From assembly GCA_963735085.1 (NCBI GenBank), contig CAVTJP010000005.1, positions 1,984,001 through 2,048,000 of the forward strand: a DNA stretch of 64,000 nucleotides, written 5' to 3'. The stretch comes from DATJGR01 sp963735085 (GTDB lineage: Bacteria > Pseudomonadota > Gammaproteobacteria > Pseudomonadales > Azotimanducaceae). Numbering within the stretch: position 1 is the stretch's first letter; every line of letters starts with the position of its first letter. Made by a program: the position numbers and the translations under genes. Shown piece after piece: positions 8,843 through 19,692 of this stretch. The notes beneath the pieces were generated by a model that saw only the letters and a program-made list of their open reading frames with translations, was not told the DNA's origin and did not search any database.

Positions 8843-9295
8843 ATGTCCGACGACTTACGCGGACGGATTGTCGAGGCGACCAAGACCGCGATGAAGGCGG
8901 GGGAGAAGTCCCGCGTCGCGGTGCTGCGGCTCGTCGGTTCCGAAATCAAACGCATCGAAGTCGACGAGCGGCGCGAGCTTGCAGACGCTGATGTCATTGC
9001 CGTTCTGCAGCGGATGTTGAAGCAACGCAACGATTCCGAAAGTCAGTTCCGCGCCGCCGGCCGCGTCGATCTGGCCGATCAGGAAGTGTTCGAAATCGCG
9101 CTCATCAAAGAGTTCATGCCGGATGCGCTGGGCGGCGCCGAGTTGGACGAGTTGATTCGCTCGGCCATTGCGTCCACCGGCGCGACGTCGATGCGCGACA
9201 TGGGTAAAGTCATGAACGCGGTGCGCGACGCGGCGCAGGGCCGCGTCGACATGGCCACCGTTAGCGCACGAGTGAAAGCGCTGCTCACAGCCTGA
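8843..9295 (+). CDS. yqeY: GatB/YqeY domain protein
   Basis: A 150-residue YqeY-family protein. The family resembles the tRNA-binding tail domain of GatB, the amidotransferase subunit; its own role is unproven. Typical features are RLVGSEIKRIEVDERREL, QRMLKQRNDS and the C-terminal GKVMNAVRDAAQGRVD. It lies between rpsU (33 bases upstream) and dnaG (61 bases downstream), its usual position in gammaproteobacteria. Confidence 0.92.
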   Translation: MSDDLRGRIVEATKTAMKAGEKSRVAVLRLVGSEIKRIEVDERRELADADVIAVLQRMLKQRNDSESQFRAAGRVDLADQEVFEIALIKEFMPDALGGAELDELIRSAIASTGATSMRDMGKVMNAVRDAAQGRVDMATVSARVKALLTA

Positions 9296-9356
9296 TTGTC
9301 GCTTTACGCTATCGTCTCGTCTGGGAAGACGGACGACGCGCGGGATACACTGCGTC

Positions 9357-11123
9357 ATGGCCGGTCGCATTCCCCAACACTTCATCAACGATCTACTGTC
9401 GCGCATCGACATTGTCGATGTCGTCGATTCACGACTGACGCTGCGCAAGACCGGACGGAATTTTCAGGCCCTGTGCCCGTTCCACAATGAGAAAACCGCA
9501 TCGTTCAGCGTCAACGCCGAGAAGCAGTTCTACTACTGCTTTGGCTGCGGAGCGACCGGCACAGCATTGACGTTTCTGATGGAGCACGATCGCCTCGATT
9601 TCGTTGCTGCGGTGGAGGCATTGGCGTCAATCGCCGGCGTCGAAGTCCCCAGAGAGGCGGGCGCACGGAGCGATGAGGCACAACGCGACCGGCTGTTGAA
9701 GGCGTTGGACGGCGCGAACGCGTATTTCCGCAAGATGCTGCGTAACCACGCTGATGCGCCGCGCGTGGTCGAGTATCTGAAGGCGCGCGGACTCACCGGG
9801 GTTGTGGCGCGTGATTTCGGCATCGGCTTTGCGCCGCCTGGCTGGGATTGTCTGAAAACCGCGCTGTGCGAATTCGGCGAGGCCGATCTGATTGCTGCTG
9901 GGCTGCTGGTGAAGAACGATCAGGGCCGTACCTACGACCGATTCCGCGATCGCGTCATGTTTCCGATCCGCAATACCCGCGGCCACGTCATCGGATTCGG
10001 CGGTCGCGTGCTCGGCAGCGAGCAGCCGAAATATCTGAATTCGCCTGAGACCGACGTGTTTCACAAGGGCAGGGAGCTCTATGGCCTCTATGAGGCGCGT
10101 ATGGCGCTGCGCCGCATCGAGCAACTGATCGTCGTGGAAGGCTATATGGATGTGGTCGCGCTGGCGCAGGCGGGATTTCCGAACGCGGTGGCAACGCTGG
10201 GCACCGCAACCAGCATCAACCACTTTGAAAAGCTGTTCCGGCAGACGCCGGCGGTGGTCTGTTGTTTTGATGGTGACAGCGCCGGTCGTGAAGCAGCCTG
10301 GAAGGCGCTGACCGTCGCATTGCCCGCGTTGACCGCCGGGCATCAACTCGCGTTCATGTTTCTGCCCGACGGAGAAGACCCGGACTCGCTGGTTCGCAAG
10401 GAGGGCAAGGCCCGTTTCAGTGAGCGTGTCGCCGGGGCCGTCAGCGCCGCGGAATACCTGTTTCAGGGCCTCGCCAGGGGGCTCGATCTCAGCACACTGG
10501 ATGGCCAGGCAAGACTCGCCGATCTGGCCATGCCCTACATTCAGTCAATTCCAGATGGTGTGTTGCGAGAATTGACAATGGAGCGCCTTGCATCAATGGC
10601 GAAAACCTCGCCGGAGGCGCTGCAGCGCGGTGCGAAGCTCTCGCGCACACCGGCGCGGCAGCCGCGCGTCAGCGAGAACGCGCGAGACGTCGCAAATGCC
10701 CGTTTGAGTGAGCGCCTGCTGGCAATCCTGCTGAAACACCCGGAGTTTCTGGCGAGACTCGACGCGCACAGACGCGCCCGCCTGGTCGGCATTTCGCCCG
10801 ACCCCGCTACGCAGCACGGCCGATCGAATGACTCGCTGCTTGGGGAGGTTGTGAGGTATCTGGCGGACGCGCCGGACACCGACCTGGCCGCGCTGCTCGG
10901 CTACTGGTCTGGACAGGCGGGCCAGCAAACCTTGGTGGAACTCGCGGATCGCCCGTTGGTCTTGAATGATGAGGCGTTGGCGGCGGAGTTCGACGATGCA
11001 GTCACCCAATGTTTGCTGGCCGTTGAGCGTGCGAATCGGCGCGCCAGCCTGCGTATCCTCAAGGAAGAAGGCTCAACGGAAGCGCTGGCGCAGTATTGGC
11101 AACTCAAACAAAAAGCAGATTGA
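9357..11123 (+). CDS. dnaG: DNA primase DnaG
   Basis: DnaG makes RNA primers at the replication fork, working with DnaB. The 588-residue protein has the N-terminal CHC2 zinc ribbon (CPFHNEKTASF then YYCFGCGATG, residues about 40-65). The TOPRIM catalytic domain follows, with VVEGYMDVVAL and the acidic CCFDGDSAG pair. The C-terminal part would hold the helicase-interaction domain and is poorly conserved, as usual. ATG 9357 gives the normal MAGRIPQHFINDLLSRIDIVD start. Cytosolic. Confidence 0.96.
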   Translation: MAGRIPQHFINDLLSRIDIVDVVDSRLTLRKTGRNFQALCPFHNEKTASFSVNAEKQFYYCFGCGATGTALTFLMEHDRLDFVAAVEALASIAGVEVPREAGARSDEAQRDRLLKALDGANAYFRKMLRNHADAPRVVEYLKARGLTGVVARDFGIGFAPPGWDCLKTALCEFGEADLIAAGLLVKNDQGRTYDRFRDRVMFPIRNTRGHVIGFGGRVLGSEQPKYLNSPETDVFHKGRELYGLYEARMALRRIEQLIVVEGYMDVVALAQAGFPNAVATLGTATSINHFEKLFRQTPAVVCCFDGDSAGREAAWKALTVALPALTAGHQLAFMFLPDGEDPDSLVRKEGKARFSERVAGAVSAAEYLFQGLARGLDLSTLDGQARLADLAMPYIQSIPDGVLRELTMERLASMAKTSPEALQRGAKLSRTPARQPRVSENARDVANARLSERLLAILLKHPEFLARLDAHRRARLVGISPDPATQHGRSNDSLLGEVVRYLADAPDTDLAALLGYWSGQAGQQTLVELADRPLVLNDEALAAEFDDAVTQCLLAVERANRRASLRILKEEGSTEALAQYWQLKQKAD

Positions 11124-11181
11124 GACGGTCCATGAGGCGTCACGCAGTTGTATCTGGCTGGTTGTACCCCATAAATGTGGA

Positions 11182-11205
11182 TATACTGCCGCGTTTTTTC
11201 GCGGC
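11182..11205 (+). promoter_or_regulatory. Possible rpoD -10 element followed by a U-loop hairpin
   Basis: In the dnaG-rpoD gap, TATACT at 11182-11187 could be a -10 box; no good -35 lies 17 bases upstream (TGGTTG). Immediately after it is a perfect 6-bp stem, GCCGCG-TTTTTT-CGCGGC (11188-11205). It could be a processing or pausing structure between the two genes, or part of an rpoD-specific promoter region. Confidence 0.3.
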
Positions 11206-11258
11206 GGCGCGTTGCGCGCCCGTGCCTGTCGCGCATTCGTAACAACAGCAGAGGTCCC

Positions 11259-13067
<1,809 letters not shown>

Positions 13068-13091
13068 TTTAGTCGGTCTCGCACGCGTTCA

Positions 13092-13168
13092 GGGCCCATA
13101 GCTCAGTTGGTTAGAGCAGTCGACTCATAATCGATAGGTCCCAGGTTCGAGCCCTGGTGGGCCCACCA
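13092..13168 (+). tRNA. tRNA with CAU anticodon, probably tRNA-Ile2 (lysidine type)
   Basis: A complete 77-base cloverleaf with encoded CCA. The acceptor stem GGGCCCA pairs with TGGGCCC, the D arm is GCTC...GAGC, the anticodon stem GTCGA/TCGAT carries loop CTCATAA (anticodon CAT), and the T arm is CCAGG-TTCGAGC-CCTGG. CAU can mean elongator Met, initiator or Ile2. The acceptor pairs C4-G69 and C5-G68, which favour TilS modification, and the position after rpoD, as for ileX-type genes, both point to Ile2. Elongator tRNA-Met remains possible. Confidence 0.9.
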
Positions 13169-13171
13169 CAC

Positions 13172-14374
13172 ATGGCAGACTCGGATTTGGAAACGCCCGA
13201 CGGGCTCCCGCGCAGTCCCCACGCGATGACTGTCGATCGCGTCATCGCGGTGCTGGCGGGCGTGTCGTTGCTGTTTGTGTTCCTGCTGCCATCCCAGAGC
13301 GGAGCGAGCTTTTCGACGTACATGCTGGCGCTGCTGATGCTCGCGGCTGGACGTGAACGTTGGGGAGTCTCAGGCCGGTCGCGGATGCTCGCCGGGTTCG
13401 TGGTGGCACTGTTGATCTATCTCTCGTCGTCGGTGTGGTGGTCGGCGGATCTGTCGGCGCGTGGCGCGTTGTCGATTTACTCGCGATGTGTGTTGATTTT
13501 GGCCTTCGTCGTCGCGTTGTCGACTTCGCTCAGGCGGGTGAAGGGCTGCGCGCGATGGCTCGGCCGCGCGCTGGCCGTTGGCGGCGGTTTCGCGGCGCTG
13601 GCGGCGTTGATCAACCTTCACCTGCATCCAACGTTCGACGGACGCCTGGTCGGCCTGGGCCAACTGCGTAGTGTTGTCATTGCAGCGCTGGCGTTCGATG
13701 CCGCTTTGCTGTTTGCGCTGCATGTTGCGATCGGCGACTCAGCGCGATGGCGCGTTGTGGCGGGGCTGTGCGTGGCAGTGCTGCTGGCGGCGATCGCAGC
13801 GACCGGTTCCCGCTCGGGATATCTCGGTGCGGCGGTCGGCGTCTGGATACTGCTGCTGCCAAATCATTGGACGCCGCGCCAGAAGTATGGATGGTTGGCG
13901 TGGCCGCTGATGATCGGGGCGACGATTGGCGTTGTGGCGCTGGTACGTCCCGAATATCTGGCGACGCTGTTTCCAAGAGGTGATAGCTTCCGGCTGGAAA
14001 TATGGAGCGGCGAGTGGCAGCGACTGCTCGCGCGGGGCCCGCTGTTCGGTCTGGGTATCCTCACCCGCGACGCTATCACCGTCGACGGCCTCGAGTTCGC
14101 GCATCCGCACAGCCTGTATCTGGCGAGCGCGTTGCAGGGCGGGCTGGTCGGCCTGCTACTCTTGCTCGGCGTGCTGATGTGTACGGCGTGGCATCTGCTG
14201 CGCAATGCCGATCAGCGTGTGGCGCGTTTGGGGTTGGCGCTATTGGCCGGTGGCATGAGCGTATACGCCTTCGATGGCTGGGAGTTGATCGATAAGGTGA
14301 GCGTCAGTTGGCTGGTGTTGTGGGTGCCTGTCGCCATCGCAGTGACGGTAGAAATGTCGGAACCCGAGTCATGA
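13172..14374 (+). CDS. O-antigen ligase / polymerase-like integral membrane protein
   Basis: A 400-residue polytopic membrane protein with about ten hydrophobic segments. It has the O-antigen-ligase (Wzy_C) pattern: GSRSGYLGAAVGVW in mid-protein, a large periplasmic loop with RGPLFGLGI and HPHSLYLASALQGGLVGLLL. It may join the glycan to an acceptor in the inner membrane or polymerise repeats. ATG 13172 lies three bases after the tRNA CCA, leaving no room for a ribosome-binding site outside the tRNA; an ATG at 13226 is an alternative. Its stop overlaps the next gene (ATGA). Confidence 0.75.
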   Translation: MADSDLETPDGLPRSPHAMTVDRVIAVLAGVSLLFVFLLPSQSGASFSTYMLALLMLAAGRERWGVSGRSRMLAGFVVALLIYLSSSVWWSADLSARGALSIYSRCVLILAFVVALSTSLRRVKGCARWLGRALAVGGGFAALAALINLHLHPTFDGRLVGLGQLRSVVIAALAFDAALLFALHVAIGDSARWRVVAGLCVAVLLAAIAATGSRSGYLGAAVGVWILLLPNHWTPRQKYGWLAWPLMIGATIGVVALVRPEYLATLFPRGDSFRLEIWSGEWQRLLARGPLFGLGILTRDAITVDGLEFAHPHSLYLASALQGGLVGLLLLLGVLMCTAWHLLRNADQRVARLGLALLAGGMSVYAFDGWELIDKVSVSWLVLWVPVAIAVTVEMSEPES

Positions 14375-15345
14375 CTGCGGCCGGATCGGTTGCTGTGATC
14401 GTGGTGAACTTCAACGGTGGAAAGTATCTGCAGCGCTGTCTCGCGACGATCGACGGTCAATCGCGGCGGCCCGAGTATGTCGTCGTCGTCGACAATGCCA
14501 GTGACGATGGATCTCTGGATGAGGCGCGAGCACGTTTTCCGGCGTATCGGTATGTCGCGAATGCGGCCAACGTCGGATTCGCCGCTGCGAACAACCAGGC
14601 ATTCGAACTCTGCGCCGGTCTGGGTGTGGAGTATGTCGCGTTGTTGAATCCCGATGCATTTGCGGCACCGGAGTGGCTATCGACGTTGCTCGCTGCTGCC
14701 GCGGCGGATCATGACTGCGCCTCATGGGCATCGTGTCTGCTGCGAGCCGATGCGCCAACGGAAGTCGACGGACTGGGTGACGCATACCACGTGTGCGGCG
14801 CTGCCTGGCGCCGGCGCCATGGCAAACCGCTCGATATCGCCTGGCTTGTGGATTGCGATGTGTTTTGTGCATGCGCGGCCGCGGCGCTGTATCGGCTCGA
14901 TGCCGTACGCGCCATCGGTGGTTTCGACGAAGACCTATTCTGCTATATGGAGGATGTCGACCTCGGCTTCCGGCTGCGTTTGATGGGTTATGGCTGTCGC
15001 CTGGTTGCCGCCGCCAGAGTAGAACACGTGGGTTCGGGCCTCACCGGCGTGCGCTCGGCGTTCGCGACCTATCACGGTCAACGCAATCTCGTTTGGGTCT
15101 TTGTGAAGAACATGCCAACGACTCTGTTGTGGTTGATGTTGCCGCTGCACCTCGCGCTGAATACCGTGATGATCTTTGTATGCGCGCTGCGCGGCCAGTT
15201 CGGTGTTGCGATGCGGGCGAAAGTCGATGCGCTGAAAGGCTTCGGTGATCTACCCGCGAAGCGGAGAGCCATACAATCTATGGCCATCGCACCGACGCGT
15301 GCGATATGGCGTGCACTTGATAAATCCATCGTGCACGGACGCTGA
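14371..15345 (+). CDS. Family 2 glycosyltransferase (rhamnosyltransferase-like)
   Basis: A 324-residue GT-A glycosyltransferase. It opens with VAVIVVNFNGGKYL, followed by VVVDNASDDGS and the metal-site region ALLNPDAF. The later GGFDEDLFCYMEDVDLGFRL block is typical of WcaE/rhamnosyltransferase-type GT2 enzymes. A hydrophobic C-terminal stretch (about residues 255-280) probably anchors it to the inner membrane. The donor cannot be told from sequence; dTDP-rhamnose made by the rml genes below is plausible. ATG 14371 overlaps the preceding stop. Confidence 0.82.
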   Translation: MTAAGSVAVIVVNFNGGKYLQRCLATIDGQSRRPEYVVVVDNASDDGSLDEARARFPAYRYVANAANVGFAAANNQAFELCAGLGVEYVALLNPDAFAAPEWLSTLLAAAAADHDCASWASCLLRADAPTEVDGLGDAYHVCGAAWRRRHGKPLDIAWLVDCDVFCACAAAALYRLDAVRAIGGFDEDLFCYMEDVDLGFRLRLMGYGCRLVAAARVEHVGSGLTGVRSAFATYHGQRNLVWVFVKNMPTTLLWLMLPLHLALNTVMIFVCALRGQFGVAMRAKVDALKGFGDLPAKRRAIQSMAIAPTRAIWRALDKSIVHGR

Positions 15346-15348
15346 GCG

Positions 15349-16176
15349 GTGCAATTGTCAGCCAGCATCGTCACGTTTCGTTCCGACATCGGCTTGTTCC
15401 GTGCGTTGGCCGAGAGCCTGACCGACGCGCTGCAGCAGGCACGCCGCGAGTTCTCTGTCGATTCGGACCTGGTCGTCGTGATCAACGACACATGCGAAGA
15501 AGACGTCGCCGTCATCGAAACGGCGGTGGAATGCTATCGGGCAGCGGCCCCACCGCAGGTTCGTTGGCGAGTGGTCAAAGGTCACGGGAATGTCGGCTAC
15601 GGGGCGGGCCAGAACCGTGCGCTGCAAACGATCTCGTCTGACTACCACCTGATACTGAATCCGGACGTATTCCTGGAACGCAACGCCTTGCTGGAGGGTC
15701 TGCGCTATCTGAACGAACATGCCGAGGCAGCTATGCTGGTACCGCAGGGCTTCGATCCGCACAATGAGTACGCTCGACTGTCGAAGCGGCATCCCACGTT
15801 GCTCGTGCTGCTGCTGCGTGCGCTTGCCGTTCGCAGCTCAGACGGCGTGTTGGGGCGGCGTGTCGCAAGATACACCTACGGTGGAGAACTGCCGTGCGAC
15901 GCGCCGAAATCGATCACGCTCGCGAGCGGGTGTTTCATGCTGTGCCGCACCGACATCCTGAAGCGCGTGGACGGGTTCGACGAACGCTTCTTCCTGTACT
16001 TCGAAGACTACGATCTGTCGTTGCGCATGAAGAACTACGGAACGATCGTCGAATTGCCGCAAGCCCGAATCACGCATCATGGTGGCCATACGGCGCGGCG
16101 CGATTTCCGCAGAGTCGCCCATTTCATTCGATCGGGTGTGCGTTTCTTCAACCGCTATGGCTGGCGGATTTTCTGA
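15349..16176 (+). CDS. Family 2 glycosyltransferase
   Basis: A 275-residue GT2 enzyme. It has LSASIVTFRSD near the start, GNVGYGAGQNRAL, the acidic LILNPDVF and the C-terminal GFDERFFLYFEDYDLSLRMK signature shared with WbbL-type rhamnosyltransferases. The start is taken as GTG 15349, three bases after the previous stop; TTG 15355 is an alternative. It lies in the same direction as its neighbours, upstream of manC, and so probably adds one sugar of the repeat unit at the cytoplasmic face. No transmembrane segment is evident. Confidence 0.8.
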   Translation: MQLSASIVTFRSDIGLFRALAESLTDALQQARREFSVDSDLVVVINDTCEEDVAVIETAVECYRAAAPPQVRWRVVKGHGNVGYGAGQNRALQTISSDYHLILNPDVFLERNALLEGLRYLNEHAEAAMLVPQGFDPHNEYARLSKRHPTLLVLLLRALAVRSSDGVLGRRVARYTYGGELPCDAPKSITLASGCFMLCRTDILKRVDGFDERFFLYFEDYDLSLRMKNYGTIVELPQARITHHGGHTARRDFRRVAHFIRSGVRFFNRYGWRIF

Positions 16177-16219
16177 ATGATCGATTGACGACGAACAGGT
16201 AACGACGGAGCAGGTATAG

Positions 16220-17629
16220 ATGACCTCAGTGCTTCCCGTGATTCTTGCCGGTGGCTCCGGCACCCGACTCTGGCCGCTGTCGAGGGAGTTGTATCCCAAG
16301 CAATTCCTCGAACTCACCGGCGCGCAAACGATGCTGCAGGATACGCTGTCGCGGCTCGATGGGCTGGGAGCCGCTCCGCCGTACCTGATCTGCAACGAAG
16401 CACATCGCTTCATCGTTGCCGAGCAGTGTCGTGCCATCGGCATCGAATGGGGCGCGATCGTATTGGAACCCGTCGCGCGCAATACCGCGCCGGCGATAGC
16501 GCTGGCGGCGTTACTGGCAATGCGCAACGGCGATGATCCGGTGCTGTTGATACTCGCCGCCGACCATCACATCGCCGACGCTGATGCGTTTCGTGCGGCG
16601 GTTGCAGTGGGCGCGGGCCTGGTTCAGCAGAATCAGTTGCTGACGTTCGGCGTGATTCCGGAAGTGGCCGAGACGGGGTATGGCTATATAAAGGCGGGTG
16701 CGGCCATCGATGCGCGGGCGCATCAGGTCGCGCGGTTCGTCGAGAAGCCCGACAGCGCGATGGCCGCGACGTATCTCGCTGAGGGTGGTTACTACTGGAA
16801 CAGCGGCATGTTCATGTTCAAGGCCAGCACGTACCTGGATGAACTCGAGGCGCACCGTCCCGATATATACGAGGCGTGCCGCAAATCCGCCGAGAACATG
16901 TCCAGCGACCTGGATTTCATCCGTCCGGGTGCGGAATTTGCGGACTCTCCGGCTGAGTCGATCGATTACGCGGTGATGGAAAAAACCAGCCATTCCGTCG
17001 TTCTACCGGTCAGCATCGGCTGGAGCGATGTCGGATCGTGGAAGGCCCTCTGGGAAGTGTCCTCGCGTGACGCGGCGGACAATCACATCCGCGGCGATGT
17101 GGTGGCCGTGGATACATCCGGCTCGCTGCTGGTTTCGGAAGGACGCTTGCTCGCGACGATCGGATTGCGTGATCTGATGGTGATCGAGACCGCCGATGCG
17201 GTGCTGGTGGCACAGCGCGATCGCGCTCAGGATGTGAAACGTATCGTTGAGGCGCTACGCGCGTCGAAACGAACGGAACATCTGACGCAGCGGCGCGTGT
17301 ATCGACCGTGGGGTAGTTACGAAACGGTCGAGCAGGGCGAGCGGCATCAGGTGAAGCTGCTCAGCGTGAATCCCGGCGCAACGCTGTCGCTGCAGATGCA
17401 CCATCACCGCTCCGAACACTGGGTCGTCGTGCAGGGCACTGCGACGGTCACCTGCGATGAGAATGAGTTCGTCGTGCACGAAAATGAATCCACCTACATC
17501 CCGATCGGCAGCAAACATCGGCTGGCGAATCCCGGTAAAATCCCGCTGCATCTGATCGAAGTTCAGGTCGGTTCATATCTCGGTGAAGATGACATCGTTC
17601 GATTTCAAGACGCGTACGGGCGGGGTTAG
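16220..17629 (+). CDS. manC: Mannose-1-phosphate guanylyltransferase / mannose-6-phosphate isomerase (ManC type)
   Basis: A bifunctional enzyme of 469 residues making GDP-mannose. The N-terminal nucleotidyltransferase has LAGGSGTRLWPLSRELYPKQ, with YWNSGMFMF and FVEKP further on. The C-terminal type II phosphomannose-isomerase cupin starts at RPWGSYE (about residue 355) and has the metal-binding LQMHHHRSEHW and YIPIGSKHRLAN. ATG 16220 follows a GGAGCAGG. The phosphomannomutase (ManB/AlgC) needed between the two steps is not in the window. Confidence 0.93.
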   Translation: MTSVLPVILAGGSGTRLWPLSRELYPKQFLELTGAQTMLQDTLSRLDGLGAAPPYLICNEAHRFIVAEQCRAIGIEWGAIVLEPVARNTAPAIALAALLAMRNGDDPVLLILAADHHIADADAFRAAVAVGAGLVQQNQLLTFGVIPEVAETGYGYIKAGAAIDARAHQVARFVEKPDSAMAATYLAEGGYYWNSGMFMFKASTYLDELEAHRPDIYEACRKSAENMSSDLDFIRPGAEFADSPAESIDYAVMEKTSHSVVLPVSIGWSDVGSWKALWEVSSRDAADNHIRGDVVAVDTSGSLLVSEGRLLATIGLRDLMVIETADAVLVAQRDRAQDVKRIVEALRASKRTEHLTQRRVYRPWGSYETVEQGERHQVKLLSVNPGATLSLQMHHHRSEHWVVVQGTATVTCDENEFVVHENESTYIPIGSKHRLANPGKIPLHLIEVQVGSYLGEDDIVRFQDAYGRG

Positions 17630-17638
17630 GCAGCCTCC

Positions 17639-18715
17639 ATGGCGATGAGGATCGTTGTGACCGGAGGCGCCGGCTTCATCGGTTCTGCGCTGGTGCGTCA
17701 CCTCGTCCTGGAGCGAGATGCACACGTTTGCACGATCGACAAGCTCACTTACTCGGGCAGCCTGGATAACCTGAGTGACGTTTCGGACGCCAAGGCACAT
17801 CAGTTCCGGCAAATAGACATCTGCGATGCGGCGGCACTGCGGGCAGCGGTCTTCGATTTTTCCCCCGATGCGATCATGCACCTCGCCGCCGAAACGCATG
17901 TCGATCGCTCGATCGACGGCCCCGGCGACTTCATACAAACGAACGTTGTCGGCACCTACCGGTTGCTCGAAGTCGCGCGCGAGTACGCGCACGTGAAAGG
18001 CGATGCGTTTCGGTTCCTGCACGTGTCGACGGACGAGGTATACGGCAGTCTGGGCGCGTCCGGGCAGTTCACCGAAGACACGCCGTACAGTCCCAACTCG
18101 CCGTATTCGGCGTCGAAGGCAGGCTCCGATCATCTTGCGCGCGCGTGGTTTTCGACGTACGGGCTGCCGGTGCTGGTGACGAACTGTTCGAACAACTACG
18201 GTCCGTATCAGTTTCCCGAAAAGCTGATACCGCTGACCATTCTGAAAGCGCTGCAGGGGCTGCCGATCCCGGTGTACGGCGACGGGCAGCAGGTGCGCGA
18301 CTGGCTGCATGTCGAGGATCACGTGCGCGGCCTGGTCCGGGTGTTGGAGCGGGGCACGCCGGGACGCACGTACAATATTGGTGGTGCATGCGAGCGAACG
18401 AACCTCGCTGTAGTGGAGGCGATTTTGGGTTCGGTCGCACGCGATACGTCGCGCGATGAAAGGCAACTGCTCGATCTGATTGAATTCGTTGCGGATCGAC
18501 CCGGGCATGACCGTCGTTACGCGATCGACTCGGCGCGGATGCGTGACGAACTGGATTGGAGTGCGCAAACGCACTTCACCGCGGGAATCGACGCGACCGT
18601 GGCGTGGTATGCGTCGAATCTGTCCTGGTGCGAGCGCAGGCGTAATCTGTACTCGGGGCAGCGACTCGGCGCAACGGCGGGAATAGACAATCGCGTGCGA
18701 ACCGGAACATCGTGA
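17639..18715 (+). CDS. rmlB: dTDP-glucose 4,6-dehydratase RmlB
   Basis: Second enzyme of dTDP-L-rhamnose synthesis. It is an extended SDR of 358 residues with the NAD-binding GGAGFIGSALVRHL, the STDEVYGSLG segment holding catalytic Asp/Glu, and the YSASKAGSDHLAR Tyr-x3-Lys pair. Starts at ATG 17639 or ATG 17645 are both possible; the second is closer to homologues. It is ten bases after manC and overlaps rmlA (TGATG), so the genes look like one operon. Confidence 0.94.
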   Translation: MAMRIVVTGGAGFIGSALVRHLVLERDAHVCTIDKLTYSGSLDNLSDVSDAKAHQFRQIDICDAAALRAAVFDFSPDAIMHLAAETHVDRSIDGPGDFIQTNVVGTYRLLEVAREYAHVKGDAFRFLHVSTDEVYGSLGASGQFTEDTPYSPNSPYSASKAGSDHLARAWFSTYGLPVLVTNCSNNYGPYQFPEKLIPLTILKALQGLPIPVYGDGQQVRDWLHVEDHVRGLVRVLERGTPGRTYNIGGACERTNLAVVEAILGSVARDTSRDERQLLDLIEFVADRPGHDRRYAIDSARMRDELDWSAQTHFTAGIDATVAWYASNLSWCERRRNLYSGQRLGATAGIDNRVRTGTS

Positions 18716-19680
18716 TGGCAGGCGCGACCATCAAAGGCATCATTCTCGCGGGCGGTCACGGCACACGCCTGTATCCGGTGACGCGCAGCGTCTGCAAGCA
18801 ACTACTGCCGGTGTACGACAAACCGATGATTTACTACCCGCTGACGACGCTGATGCTGGCGGGTATCCGCGACATCCTGATCATCTCCACACCGAGCGAC
18901 ACCCCGCGGTTCAGTGAACTGATGGGTGACGGCAGTCAGTGGGGCGTGTCGTTGAGCTACGCGGTTCAGGATGCGCCACGGGGTCTTGCCGATGCGTTCA
19001 TCGTCGGTAAGCCGTTCATCGGTAACAGCAACTGCATGATGATTCTCGGTGACAACATATTCTTCGGCAGTGAACTGTCGCGGCTGACGCAAACGGCGCT
19101 GCGGGAGAATCGCGGTGCGACGATCTTTGCGTACCCGGTCAAAGACCCTGAGCGGTTTGGCGTCATCGAATTCAACAAGGACGGTCGCCCTGCCAACATC
19201 ATCGAAAAACCGAAGAATCCAAAGTCTCATTTTGCGGTGACGGGGTTGTATGTCTACGACAATGATGTCGTTGCCATTGCGAAGGACCTTGCGCCATCGG
19301 CGAGAGGCGAACTCGAAATCACCGAGTTGAATATGCAGTATCTTCGGGCGGGACGGCTCGACGTCAAGCACATGGGGCGCGGCATGGCGTGGCTCGACAC
19401 CGGCACGCATGAAGCGTTGCTGGAGGCGAGTCAGTTCGTGCAGACCATCGAGCATCGCCAGGGATTGAAGATTGCCTGCCCCGAGGAAGCCGCCTGGCGG
19501 TTGAAGTGGATCGATGATGCGGCTTTGGCGCGCATCGCCGGCGAGATTGGCTCGTCGAGCTATTCGGAGTACCTGGTGGAACTGGTGCGCGATGCGGAAC
19601 TCGATGGCTTCGAGGCGGGGCGCGAAGGGCCCGACAGAACCGGCTCCGCGTTCTGGGATTCGATGATTTCCAGTGGTTGA
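18715..19680 (+). CDS. rmlA: Glucose-1-phosphate thymidylyltransferase RmlA
   Basis: First enzyme of the dTDP-rhamnose pathway, making dTDP-glucose. The nucleotide-binding start IILAGGHGTRLYPVT, KQLLPVYDKPMIYYPL, the MILGDNIFFG metal site and the VIEFNKDGRP region are all present. At 321 residues it is somewhat longer than the usual 290-300, because of a C-terminal extension after SSSYSEYL. ATG 18715 overlaps the rmlB stop; a GTG at 18712 is the other candidate. Confidence 0.94.
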   Translation: MAGATIKGIILAGGHGTRLYPVTRSVCKQLLPVYDKPMIYYPLTTLMLAGIRDILIISTPSDTPRFSELMGDGSQWGVSLSYAVQDAPRGLADAFIVGKPFIGNSNCMMILGDNIFFGSELSRLTQTALRENRGATIFAYPVKDPERFGVIEFNKDGRPANIIEKPKNPKSHFAVTGLYVYDNDVVAIAKDLAPSARGELEITELNMQYLRAGRLDVKHMGRGMAWLDTGTHEALLEASQFVQTIEHRQGLKIACPEEAAWRLKWIDDAALARIAGEIGSSSYSEYLVELVRDAELDGFEAGREGPDRTGSAFWDSMISSG

Positions 19681-19692
19681 GGACGTTCGGTG

